From DTPU01 sp963827855 (lineage in GTDB: Bacteria > Planctomycetota > Phycisphaerae > Sedimentisphaerales > Anaerobacaceae): DNA of 64,000 nucleotides. The stretch lies in contig CAWHBY010000002.1 in the NCBI GenBank assembly GCA_963827855.1, positions 1,364,001-1,428,000 on the forward strand, in the 5' to 3' direction. The translations under genes and the position numbers were made by a program. Below the pieces are notes generated by a model. That model was not told the origin of the DNA and searched no databases. It saw nothing but the letters and a program-made list of their open reading frames with translations. Below are positions 1 to 7,298 of the stretch, piece by piece (within the stretch, counting starts at the first letter, position 1; the number at the start of each line of letters is the position of its first letter).

Positions 1-1
1 C

Positions 2-1246
2 TATGACCCCTGCGTACCCGCGGGCCAAGTGCTGGGCACAAGGCCAGCCTCCTTGGCCACACCGGGCGAGTCTGTGGACCTCTGGGTCAGCCTGGGCCCC
101 TACGACTGGAGCCGGAACCCGGGCGATGGGGCAGAGGCCAGTCCCTACCAACTCACCCTTGGGGGACAACTGGCCTGTCTGCACACGCGTCCTGACCTGT
201 GGCACAGTAGCTTTGTACTGGTCGATGACCTGGAGATGCGGCACCATCCCCTTAATGGGTCCCTGATCGCACCCGACCAGAACCAGGCAGACTCAGAGTT
301 CCAGGGCACAGGCTTTGGCGGGTATCTGGACGGCAGAGGGCATAAAATCAACCATCTGACCATCACCGCGCCGTCATGGAGCCTGTATGTGGGTCTGTTC
401 GGCCGCACAGAGGAGCGGGCAGTGATTCGTAACCTTCGGCTCCAGGATGCCTCCGTCACCGCCGGGCCGATCAATCTCTTTGTGGGCATCCTGGCGGGCC
501 GCAATCTGGGAACGGTCCAGGATTGCCTTGTGCAAGGGACGCTCGTGTGCGGGCCCAGCGCCAACTATGTAGGGTGCATGACCGGATTCCAGGATGGCTC
601 TCTGATCCGCTGTGGCATCGACTGCTACGTACTCATGTCGGGAAATGACCTCGGCGGATTGACAGGCAAGAACGTTGGCCGAATCGACCTGTGCGCGGCA
701 CGCGGGCTTGTCGAGACGCCCGGGGGAGGAGACGTGGGAGGCATCGCAGGGTGGAGCTACGGGACTATCAGCAACACCTACACCACGATGGACCTCACCA
801 TCCCACCCACCGGACACTGCACTGCCGGCGGCCTAGTCGGCTCGGTAAACACCTACTCGGGGAGCGGCGCGGGTGGCCTTCGGATCGTGGGAGATGGCCA
901 CTCCGTCCTTGTGGGCACGAGCTATCGACCCAGCCCCGAGACCTTCGTCCGCAACTGCCATGCAGCAGGTCGGATCAGCGGAGTTCAAGAGTTTGATCCC
1001 AACTCCTATGTCAGGGGCCTGGTAGCCCATACAGCAAGGCCCAATATGGTCAGTGCAAGCGTCTGGGACATGGAGGCCACGGGGTTCCACTACAGCGATG
1101 GCGGCATCGGCCTGACGACGCAGCAGATGATGAGCTCCCAGACCTTGGCGGCCTATGGCTTCGACTTCATCAATACGTGGACGATCTGCGAGGGCAAGAA
1201 CTATCCGAGGTTGAAGTGGGAAGGCGTGCAGTGTGAGGCTCAATAG
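2..1246 (+). CDS. GLUG-motif surface protein, 5' end outside the window
   Basis: The frame is open from base 2, so the true start lies upstream; 414 codons are visible. The protein is built of repeated Gly-rich strands containing GG(L/I)(V/A)G cores ('GGLTGKN', 'GGIAGWS', 'GGLVGSV'), the signature of GLUG repeats, which form a right-handed beta-solenoid in secreted bacterial proteins. The tail ('FDFINTWTICEGKNYPRLKWE') is the terminal strand typical of planctomycete GLUG proteins. About eight Cys are scattered, which suggests an exported protein. No anchor or sorting tail is seen at the C-terminus. No enzymatic motif is visible; a surface or adhesive role is inferred from the family only. Confidence 0.75.
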   Translation, partial: YDPCVPAGQVLGTRPASLATPGESVDLWVSLGPYDWSRNPGDGAEASPYQLTLGGQLACLHTRPDLWHSSFVLVDDLEMRHHPLNGSLIAPDQNQADSEFQGTGFGGYLDGRGHKINHLTITAPSWSLYVGLFGRTEERAVIRNLRLQDASVTAGPINLFVGILAGRNLGTVQDCLVQGTLVCGPSANYVGCMTGFQDGSLIRCGIDCYVLMSGNDLGGLTGKNVGRIDLCAARGLVETPGGGDVGGIAGWSYGTISNTYTTMDLTIPPTGHCTAGGLVGSVNTYSGSGAGGLRIVGDGHSVLVGTSYRPSPETFVRNCHAAGRISGVQEFDPNSYVRGLVAHTARPNMVSASVWDMEATGFHYSDGGIGLTTQQMMSSQTLAAYGFDFINTWTICEGKNYPRLKWEGVQCEAQ

Positions 1247-1274
1247 GGGTCAGGGGGAGAGACCTGCGGCTGCG

Positions 1275-1350
1275 CCGCGAAACGGCGAATGGGCGAAACG
1301 GCGAGGCAGAGCCCTGTCAGGCCGTCCGTCCATGTTCCTCGTCTTCTGAC
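1275..1350 (+). repeat. Dispersed repeat, copy 1 (partial)
   Basis: Alternating cgaaacggcgaa/tgggcgaa units followed by 'gaggcagagccct', 'tcaggcc' and 'tccatgttcct'. The same order of blocks occurs reverse-complemented at 3545-3645, where the AATGGGCG unit is present three times instead of once. The block carries a GGGCCC-like hairpin. It overlaps the end of the leftward nucleotidyltransferase gene. Confidence 0.7.
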
Positions 1351-2642
1351 TTCTGTCTTCTGACTTCTGTCTTCTTCCTCCTGTCTCCTGTCTCCTCACT
1401 CCTATCTCCTGAGTTCTGAGTTCTGGGTTCTGTGTTCTGCCCTCGCCCCAGCCACTCCATCACCCACTGACTGGCCTGTTCCGGCGTGCGGAGGTGGCCT
1501 TCCAGTTGGGCCACGTACAGGTCCTCCATCAGTTGGCCCAGCCTGCGACCGGGCGCGATGCCCATCCGCATCAGGTCATGGCCGTCGAGCAGGGGCTTGG
1601 GCCTGAGCTCCACGCCATCCAGGCCCCTGACCCGCCGCCTGAGCCTGACCAGGGGTCCCAGAGACTGGCCTGCCGCCTTCTGAATGGCCCTCTGCAGCTC
1701 GTACAGATCCCAGAAGTACGGGCCTGCCAGCAGCTTCTTGAGCCTTGCCAGAGACAGGTCCTCCTCGATCAGGACGCCGCGATGATCGAGCAGGAACTGG
1801 ATGTGTCTGATCTGGTTTCTGCTGAGCTTGAGGACCTCTACGCCGTCCAGTGCCTGCGAGACGGTGCCTGCGGCGAACATCGCAGACAGGCCCAGGGCGA
1901 AGCCCGTGTCTCTGCGGAGCCCCGCCAGGACCTTCAGGCCTGTCAGCCATGCCTCATCGCCGACCTTCGGGAAGATGGCGGCGCCAAGACCGGTCTCCCT
2001 GAGCATCCCGGCCCCCGCGGCCCTGCCGCTGCAGGTCAGGATACCCTCCAGCTCCATGCAGATCCGTTCGCCGCTGACCTCGGTGATCCTGGCGGCAAGG
2101 TCGCAGACGGCTGAATACGTGGCGGGCTCTATCGCGAATCCCAGTTGACTGGAGAACCGAACCGCCCGCAGCATCCTGAGATAGTCCTCTGAGAACCGCG
2201 ACTGGGGATCGCCGATGGTCCGGATGATCCGCCTGGCCAGATCTGCCTGGCCATTCACGTAGTCGATCACCTGCTCCGACACAGGGTCGTAGAACATGCC
2301 GTTGACCGTGAAGTCGCGGCGAAGGGCATCCTCCTGGCTGGTTGTGAATCGCACCTCCGTCGGGTGGCGGCCGTCTGCATAGGCCGCGTCCGTGCGGAAC
2401 GTGGCGACCTCCACCTGTTCGTGGTCCACCAGCACGATGACCACCCCGAACTGGGCCCCTACCTCCAGCGTCCTCCTGAAGAGCCCCATGACCTGGCGAG
2501 GCTCTGCATTGGTGGCCACGTCGTAGTCCTTGGCGGGCCTGGCCAGCAGCATATCGCGGACGCACCCCCCTGCCAGCAAGGCCTGGAACCCATGGCTGCG
2601 GAGGACCTTCACGATTTGGATGGCTGCGTCTTGGTTGGTCAT
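1317..2642 (-). CDS. CCA-adding enzyme / poly(A) polymerase family nucleotidyltransferase
   Basis: Class II tRNA nucleotidyltransferase-type protein. The NTP-binding head is clear: GG-x-VRD at residues 25-30, the metal-binding D-x-D at 39-41, and 'RRDFTVNGM' near 108. The RNA-binding neck helices follow ('DYLRMLRAVRFSSQLGF'). The enzyme either builds or repairs the tRNA CCA end or adds poly(A); these activities cannot be told apart by eye, so no symbol is given. The start ATG at 2642 gives the normal N-terminus. The last ~38 residues, rich in Arg, Glu, Lys and Gln, are translated from the polypyrimidine intergenic repeat and are probably not functional; the family body ends near residue 403. 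The next leftward gene upstream is the broken rsmD. Confidence 0.88.
   Translation of the reverse strand: MTNQDAAIQIVKVLRSHGFQALLAGGCVRDMLLARPAKDYDVATNAEPRQVMGLFRRTLEVGAQFGVVIVLVDHEQVEVATFRTDAAYADGRHPTEVRFTTSQEDALRRDFTVNGMFYDPVSEQVIDYVNGQADLARRIIRTIGDPQSRFSEDYLRMLRAVRFSSQLGFAIEPATYSAVCDLAARITEVSGERICMELEGILTCSGRAAGAGMLRETGLGAAIFPKVGDEAWLTGLKVLAGLRRDTGFALGLSAMFAAGTVSQALDGVEVLKLSRNQIRHIQFLLDHRGVLIEEDLSLARLKKLLAGPYFWDLYELQRAIQKAAGQSLGPLVRLRRRVRGLDGVELRPKPLLDGHDLMRMGIAPGRRLGQLMEDLYVAQLEGHLRTPEQASQWVMEWLGRGQNTEPRTQNSGDRSEETGDRRKKTEVRRQKSEDEEHGRTA
1335..1440. repeat. Polypyrimidine low-complexity tract (TCTGACTTCTG/CTCCTGTCTC units)
   Basis: About 100 bases of imperfect 7-16 base units (ttctgactt, ctgtcttc, ctcctgtc, gagttctg). 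Related tracts lie at 2650-2757, 3340-3402 and 6637-6732, always at gene borders. Here the tract is translated as the C-terminal tail of the leftward nucleotidyltransferase gene. Confidence 0.8.
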
Positions 2643-2650
2643 GAACTCAG

Positions 2651-2757
2651 GAGACAGTAGTCAGGAGATAGGAGATAGGAGATAGGAGGTGTTCTCTGGC
2701 CAGCATTGAATACCCCTCCTACTGACTCCTGTCTACTGTCTCCTGACTCCTCTTTTG
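2651..2757. repeat. Inverted GGAGACAG/GTCAGGAG repeat between nucleotidyltransferase gene and rsmD
   Basis: The left arm ('ggagacagtagtcagga' followed by three gataggaga units) and the right arm ('tgactcctgtctactgtctcc') are complementary in blocks around a ~35-base centre. The same two arms occur at 6637-6732. The tract could fold as a long imperfect hairpin in RNA and may act as a 3' end or processing signal; that role is inferred. Confidence 0.65.
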
Positions 2758-3319
2758 TAGGAACGTCAACGCCATCTTGCCGTACTCCCTGCGATCGACC
2801 ACGGCGAAGTCGCCGTACCGGTCCAGGAGCGCCGTCCTGCGGTCTGTACGGACCATGACCAGTACGTCGTCAGTCGTCTGGCCCGCCAGAAGCCGCATCA
2901 GTCCGGCCAGGGATGAGGCCTCACCCACGTCCTCGGTGGCCGCATACGGCGGGTCCACGAACACGAGGTTGTACTTGGGCCCACCTGGCGGCGCCAGGGC
3001 GCCTGCGCCAAAGGCACTGGCCCGCACGACCCTGCACTGGGCGGTGAATCCGGCCTTCTCGATGTTCCGCTGCAGGATCGCGAGGATCCCGCTGTCCAGC
3101 TCGGAAAAGGTCACTGAGGTCTGCGCCACGGCTGATCGCCTCCAGGCCCAGGGATCCCACACCGGAAAACAGGTCTGCCACCACTGCCCCTTCAGGCAGT
3201 CCTCGGCTGAACAGGATGTTGAACAGCGATTCCTTGACCCGATCCAGGATAGGTCGAGAGACCAGCCCCTCGGGCTCGTACAGACGCATACCCTTCTTGA
3301 TGCCTGCGATGATCCTCAT
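2719..3319 (-). pseudogene. rsmD: RsmD-family 16S rRNA (guanine966-N2)-methyltransferase, frameshifted
   Basis: Two overlapping frames together give one RsmD-type methyltransferase. The first frame, from ATG 3319, reads 'MRIIAGIKKGMRL', 'SRPILDRVKESLFNIL' and the SAM-binding 'DLFSGVGSLGLEAISRGA'. The second continues 'SVTFSELDSGILAILQRNIEKAGF' and the catalytic 'VFVDPPY'. They join if one G is skipped near 3119-3127 (one extra base). Otherwise length and motif order are normal. RsmD methylates G966 of 16S rRNA in 30S subunits. This is either a sequence error or a recent inactivation. The gene lies upstream of, and in line with, the nucleotidyltransferase gene. Confidence 0.85.
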
Positions 3320-3339
3320 GGCCCGTCATGATAACTGAC

Positions 3340-3402
3340 TGAAGACGTAAGAGACAAGAAGTAAGAAGACGGGAGACAGGAGACAGAAGTCAGAAAGCAG
3401 GG
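3340..3402. repeat. Polypurine tract (AAGTAAGAAGACGGGAGACAGG units)
   Basis: Imperfect repeats of gacaagaagtaagaag and gggagacaggagacagaagtcag, related in sequence to the tracts at 1335-1440 and 6637-6732. It fills the space between the start of rsmD and the dispersed repeat at 3405. Confidence 0.7.
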
Positions 3403-3404
3403 CA

Positions 3405-3650
3405 ATCGCAAAGCGTCGCGTACGGCGATGCTGCGACCCACTCAAACCTGTCAACACTGCGACAGCCATTCGCGTCTATTCGCGTTCATTCGCTGCAAGA
3501 AACTCCTTCAGTTCTCTTCCTGCACGTACAGGATGGACTCTACGTTCGCCCTGAGTCAGAAAAGGAACATGGACCGCGGGCCTGATAGGGCCCTGCCTCG
3601 CCGTTTCGCCCATTCGCCCATTCGCCCATTCGCCGTTTCGTCCTTCCTGC
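3405..3650 (-). repeat. Dispersed repeat, copy 2
   Basis: It contains 'aagcgtcgcgtacggcgatgc', 'gacccactcaaacctg', 'gacagccattcgcgt', 'ttcgcgttcattcgc', 'aactccttcagt', 'cttcctgcacgtacagga', 'gttcgccctg', then a GGGCC/GGCCC hairpin and three cattcgcc units. The first ~190 bases match 14650-14845 in the same order. The last part matches 1275-1350 reverse-complemented. The small open frame inside it (from 3428) is conserved only because the repeat is conserved and is not called as a gene. Confidence 0.8.
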
Positions 3651-3688
3651 CCCCTGGTCCCTGGCCCCTTGCTCCGGCCTCCTGCGTC

Positions 3689-3716
3689 TTGCCTGCGTGT
3701 CCGCGCCGGCTATAAT
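3689..3716 (+). promoter_or_regulatory. Sigma-70-type promoter for hisF
   Basis: -35 TTGCCT (3689-3694), 16-base spacer, perfect -10 TATAAT (3711-3716). It predicts a start near 3723 and a 5' leader of about 70 bases before the hisF ATG at 3793. Confidence 0.6.
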
Positions 3717-3792
3717 GACCTGCGTTGGGACCGGCACCCAGTGCAGGTCGCCTCAGTTGGATTGCGCTCACCGGCAGAAAGGACGGGTCTTC

Positions 3793-4560
3793 ATGGGTAA
3801 GAAGGTCAGCATCATGCCTTGTCTGGACATGCAGAACGGCCGTGTGGTCAAGGGCGTACACTTCATCGACATCAAGGACGCCGGCGATCCAGTGGAGTGC
3901 GCCAAGGCCTACTGTGCAGCAGGCGCAGACGAGCTGGCCATGCTGGATATCACCGCAACCGTCGAGAACCGGCCTACGCTCCTGGACGTGGTCAGGCGTA
4001 CTGCCGCAGTGGTCACAGTGCCCTTCACCGTGGGAGGCGGGATCAAGGATGTGGCCTCTGCGGAGGCGGTGCTCAAGGCGGGCGCCCACAAGGTCTCCAC
4101 GAGCAGCGCGGCCTTTCGCAGGCCGGAGGTCATCAAAGACATGATCAAGGCCTTCGGGCCTGACAAGGTCACGGTCGCCATCGATGTGGATCAGAACCCC
4201 AGGATGCCGTCGGGCTACGAGGTCTACATCGATGGGGGCCGTACTGCCACCGGTATGGATGCCATTGAGTGGGCCGAGAAGGTCGATGGCTTTGGCGTCG
4301 AGGTCATACTGCCTACCAGCAAGGCGGGTGATGGTGCGAAAACCGGGTACGACCTACCGTTGATCCGAGGGATCGCCAAGTCCTGCAAGGCGGCCGTCGT
4401 GGCCTCGGGCGGGGCAGGTAGACTGGAGCATTTCCACGAGGCCGTGCAGGCCGGCGCGACGGTACTCCTAGCTGCCTCGGTCTTCCACTTCAGCATGATC
4501 CGCATCCCCGACCTCAAGGCGTATCTGAAGTCCAAGGGTGTGGCACTGAAGAAGCCCTAG
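3793..4560 (+). CDS. hisF: HisF-type imidazole glycerol phosphate synthase cyclase subunit
   Basis: A 255-residue (beta-alpha)8 barrel. With HisH, HisF converts PRFAR plus ammonia into IGP and AICAR in histidine synthesis. The start at ATG 3793 has a GAAAGGA ribosome site 10 bases upstream; longer starts add non-homologous residues. Visible family marks: 'CLDMQNGRVVKGV' with the first catalytic Asp (D12), 'VGGGIKDV' phosphate site, second catalytic Asp in 'VAIDVDQ' (D131), 'VASGGAG' phosphate site and C-terminal 'AASVFHF'. The loop usually read as (L/N)S-x-D-x-DGT is replaced by 'PTSKAGDGAKTGYD' (173-186): one Asp and the Thr are changed. No other his gene is in the window, so a HisF-like paralogue cannot be excluded. 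Confidence 0.85.
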   Translation: MGKKVSIMPCLDMQNGRVVKGVHFIDIKDAGDPVECAKAYCAAGADELAMLDITATVENRPTLLDVVRRTAAVVTVPFTVGGGIKDVASAEAVLKAGAHKVSTSSAAFRRPEVIKDMIKAFGPDKVTVAIDVDQNPRMPSGYEVYIDGGRTATGMDAIEWAEKVDGFGVEVILPTSKAGDGAKTGYDLPLIRGIAKSCKAAVVASGGAGRLEHFHEAVQAGATVLLAASVFHFSMIRIPDLKAYLKSKGVALKKP

Positions 4561-4617
4561 GCCGGAAATGCTGTGCAGCAGGTTGACGCGACCTCGTCAG
4601 CCTGTAAACTGAGTGCC

Positions 4618-5259
4618 ATGGTACGGTTCATCCCGAACATCCTAACCCTGGGGCGGTTGGCCTTGTCCGTGGTCTTCCTCTTGATGCTGCTCTATAGTCC
4701 CCGCGTCCCCGGCAAGGCGCTGTTCCTGGATATGGCCTTTGTGATCTTTGTTGTGGCAGGGCTGACGGACATCGTGGACGGTATGGTCGCGCGCAGGTTC
4801 GGGGTGACCAGCAAGTTCGGCCGGATCGTCGATCCCTTGGCTGACAAGATCCTGGTGTGCGGGGCATTCGTCTGCTTTGCCATCATCGGAGAACCACGGC
4901 TCTTCGACCTGACGCCTTCTTCCCTGGCCGTCATCCACTGGGGTACCGCAATCGTGTTGATTCTGCGGGAGGCCTACGTGACCGGACTGCGACACTGGGC
5001 CGAGGGAAAGGGGATCAACTTCGCAGCCACGGCCTCGGGCAAGATCAAGATGTTTCTGCAGTCCTTTGCCATCGGCACAGTCCTCATCAAGATGGCCCAT
5101 GTGCCCACCGCCACGTGGGGCTACTGGTTCACACTGGTCACCCTGCTGGTGATGCTGACCGCGACCGTGACCTCAGGGCTGCTGGCAACGCGCCGGCCAT
5201 GCCTGCAACGGGTCTCAGAACCCCTCCCGGTCGGATCTGCCAGGACTCAGGGCAGTTAG
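4618..5259 (+). CDS. pgsA: CDP-alcohol phosphatidyltransferase, PgsA type
   Basis: Integral membrane enzyme, probably CDP-diacylglycerol-glycerol-3-phosphate 3-phosphatidyltransferase, which makes phosphatidylglycerol phosphate. The family signature D-x2-DG-x2-AR-x8-G-x3-D-x3-D is complete at residues 51-76 (D51, D54, G55, A58, R59, G68, D72, D76). Several hydrophobic helices follow (around 90-190). ATG 4618 gives the usual 'MVRFIPNILTLGRL' N-terminus; the longer frame from 4573 lacks family sequence. There is no strong ribosome site. It lies 57 bases after hisF and 6 bases before the next gene, so the three are probably cotranscribed. Confidence 0.88.
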   Translation: MVRFIPNILTLGRLALSVVFLLMLLYSPRVPGKALFLDMAFVIFVVAGLTDIVDGMVARRFGVTSKFGRIVDPLADKILVCGAFVCFAIIGEPRLFDLTPSSLAVIHWGTAIVLILREAYVTGLRHWAEGKGINFAATASGKIKMFLQSFAIGTVLIKMAHVPTATWGYWFTLVTLLVMLTATVTSGLLATRRPCLQRVSEPLPVGSARTQGS

Positions 5260-5265
5260 AAAGCC

Positions 5266-6636
5266 ATGACCGACGCACCCCTTCGATCAGAAACACACGC
5301 TGCTATCGCAGTGGATGCCACGGCATTTGGATTGGTCGTAATCGATGTCCAGGCCAGGATCGTCGTCTGGAACAAGGCCATCGAAACCCTGACGGGCTTT
5401 GCGGCCTCCGAGGTCACGGGCAAGGATCCAGGCCTGTTCCTCCGATTCGACCCCCCTGCCGTGTTGCCCCAGCCAGACGCGAAGCAGCCCGGTCAGGCGG
5501 CGTCCAACGAACAGAAGTGCCTGCTCTACTGCCGCAACGGAGAGGCGATCCAGGTCTTCAGAAGGACCTCCATCCTGACCGAGCCTGACGGCAGGATCAC
5601 GGGCTGGCTGCACAGCATCGGAGATCTTCGTCTGTGCAACGCCGCGGGGCCCGATGGATCGTTGGACCTGCCTGTGGCCACAGGCCCGGGCAAGCTGATC
5701 GGCCAGGGTCGGAGGATGCAAGAGGTCTATGGACGGATTCAACTGGCCGCAGGCTCTGAGGCCACGGTCCTGATCCAGGGAGAGACCGGCACAGGCAAGG
5801 AGCGGGTGGCGGAGGCGATCCATGGCCTCAGCAATCGCAAGGGCCGGCCCCTCATCAAGGTCAACTGCTCTGCCCTTTCCGAAGGACTTCTGGAGAGTGA
5901 GCTGTTCGGCCACGTCAAGGGCGCCTTCACGGGCGCAGTCCGCGACCGGACAGGCCGGTTCGAGGCCGCCAGTGGCGGCACGATCTTTCTGGATGAGATA
6001 GGCGATATCTCCCCTCTGATCCAACTCAAGCTGCTCCGGGTCCTGCAGGAGAGGCAGTTTGAGCGGGTCGGCAGTTCGCAGACTACGGAGGTCGACGTCC
6101 GCGTCCTTGCAGCCACGCACCGCGACCTGCGACAGCGGGTCCGTGAGGGGGCCTTTCGTGAAGACCTTTACTATCGACTCAGGGTCTTTGCGATCGAGGT
6201 GCCACCACTCCGCGATCGCAAGGAAGACATCCCCCTGCTGACCTCTGCCTTCATCGGACGGTTCAATCGGCAGACCGGAAAGTCCATCAAGACCCTGTCA
6301 GCAGAAGTGCTGAGGTGTTTCATGGACTACTGCTGGCCGGGCAACGTCCGTGAGTTGGAGAACGCGATCGAGCACGCCTTCGTGACCTGTCAGACCAGCC
6401 AGATCGACCTGTCTGACCTTCCGGTGGAGATCCGCAGGACCGATCTGCGTACTGCAGAATGCAGGTCAAGGCCCGGACAGCAGACCGATCGGACAAGGCA
6501 GGCCCTCAGCAAAGAGCACCTCCTTGACGCCCTGAAGACGACTGGCTGGAACAAGTCCGAGGCCGCCAGGCTGCTCGGGGTCAACAGGGCCACGATCTGG
6601 CGCAAGATGAGGCAATGGGGCATGAACCAGGAGTGA
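5266..6636 (+). CDS. Sigma-54-dependent transcriptional activator with N-terminal PAS domain
   Basis: 456 residues. A PAS-like sensor domain (about 15-120: 'FGLVVIDVQARIVVWNKAIETLTGF') takes the place of a response-regulator receiver. The AAA+ domain has Walker A GETGTGKE (172-179), the sigma-54-contacting GAFTGA loop (219-224), Walker B 'GGTIFLDEIGD' (237-247) and an arginine-finger region ('EDLYYRLRVFAIEVPPLR'). A Fis-type helix-turn-helix closes the protein (about 420-450, 'NKSEAARLLGVNRATIWRKM'). It should use ATP to open a sigma-54 promoter. Just downstream are two inverted repeats and a -24/-12 promoter before the thioredoxin genes, its likely target. No kinase is adjacent, so the PAS domain presumably senses the signal directly. 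Confidence 0.93.
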   Translation: MTDAPLRSETHAAIAVDATAFGLVVIDVQARIVVWNKAIETLTGFAASEVTGKDPGLFLRFDPPAVLPQPDAKQPGQAASNEQKCLLYCRNGEAIQVFRRTSILTEPDGRITGWLHSIGDLRLCNAAGPDGSLDLPVATGPGKLIGQGRRMQEVYGRIQLAAGSEATVLIQGETGTGKERVAEAIHGLSNRKGRPLIKVNCSALSEGLLESELFGHVKGAFTGAVRDRTGRFEAASGGTIFLDEIGDISPLIQLKLLRVLQERQFERVGSSQTTEVDVRVLAATHRDLRQRVREGAFREDLYYRLRVFAIEVPPLRDRKEDIPLLTSAFIGRFNRQTGKSIKTLSAEVLRCFMDYCWPGNVRELENAIEHAFVTCQTSQIDLSDLPVEIRRTDLRTAECRSRPGQQTDRTRQALSKEHLLDALKTTGWNKSEAARLLGVNRATIWRKMRQWGMNQE

Positions 6637-6732
6637 GGAGACAGTAGTCAGGAGTCAGCAGATCACTTCCTCTCTCCGCCTGCCTGCCATCACTCTCCAA
6701 CTCTCCCATCCTGACTCCTCTCTCCTGTCTCC
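6637..6732. repeat. Long imperfect inverted repeat after the sigma-54 activator gene
   Basis: GGAGACAG (6637-6644) and AGGAGTCAG (6650-6658) pair exactly with CTGACTCCT (6711-6719) and CTGTCTCC (6725-6732), leaving a 5 x 5 internal loop and a ~52-base end loop. It starts right after the stop codon, so it may mark the 3' end of the transcript. There is no T-run. The sequence family recurs at 1335, 2651 and 3340. Confidence 0.65.
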
Positions 6733-6742
6733 TTGTGCGGCT

Positions 6743-6776
6743 GTTGCATGCACTGTTGCAGGCCGTTGCATGCAAC
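6743..6776 (+). promoter_or_regulatory. Two putative enhancer (UAS) dyads for a sigma-54 activator
   Basis: GTTGCATGCAAC at 6765-6776 is a perfect 12-base palindrome. GTTGCATGCACT at 6743-6754 matches it at 10 of 12 positions, with centres 22 bases (about two helical turns) apart. A third half-site, TGTTGCA, lies between them at 6754-6760. They sit 115-150 bases upstream of the -24/-12 element, the usual distance for enhancer sites. Confidence 0.6.
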
Positions 6777-6890
6777 CCTGGCACTACGGCCTTTCTACCT
6801 GACCAGTCGCCAAGGCAATTCACAACTCACGACGTTAAGTTGCTTTTATAAAAACAGTTACACTGCATCACTCCAACATATTCCTGGACC

Positions 6891-6906
6891 TGGCACGCTG
6901 CTTGTT
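6891..6906 (+). promoter_or_regulatory. Sigma-54 (-24/-12) promoter of the thioredoxin operon
   Basis: TGGCACG (6891-6897), four bases, then TTGTT (6902-6906), against the sigma-54 consensus TGGCACG-N4-TTGC(A/T). The -24 half is perfect; the -12 GC is GT. It lies 46 bases before the trxA ATG and just downstream of the candidate UAS dyads and the activator gene. Confidence 0.65.
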
Positions 6907-6952
6907 AAGCACCTAACAGGTATTGGAAAATGAAAAAGAAAGGAGCTTCAAG

Positions 6953-7276
6953 ATGAGCGACAATGTGCTTCAACTCGACAATGCGAACTTCAGTTCCGAG
7001 GTCAGTCACGGCGTTACCCTGGTGGACTTCTGGGCACCCTGGTGCGGACCTTGCAGGATGCAGGCGCCGATCGTTGACCACGTGGCTTCACGGGTCAGCC
7101 CCAGGGCAAAGGTCGCCAAGCTGAACGTCGACGAGGTTCCGTCGATTGCCGGTGAGTACGGCATTCAGTCCATTCCTAGCCTCGTGGTCTTCAAGGATGG
7201 CCAGGTCGTGAACCACTTCGTGGGCGTTCACGGCGAGCAGGAGTTGGTCGGTGCAATCAACGAGGCCCTGAGCTGA
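6953..7276 (+). CDS. trxA: Thioredoxin
   Basis: 107 residues, normal thioredoxin length. The active site WCGPC is at 30-34 (Cys31, Cys34) and the cis-Pro motif is 'SIPSLVVFKDG'. It is a cytoplasmic disulfide reductant. The start at ATG 6953 is chosen for the AAAGGAG ribosome site 7 bases upstream; the longer frame from 6923 has none. It is the first gene of an operon with the membrane thioredoxin 22 bases downstream. The upstream sigma-54-type promoter suggests condition-dependent expression rather than housekeeping. Confidence 0.93.
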   Translation: MSDNVLQLDNANFSSEVSHGVTLVDFWAPWCGPCRMQAPIVDHVASRVSPRAKVAKLNVDEVPSIAGEYGIQSIPSLVVFKDGQVVNHFVGVHGEQELVGAINEALS

Positions 7277-7298
7277 GGGTCTCAGAAGGGAGCGTGGT

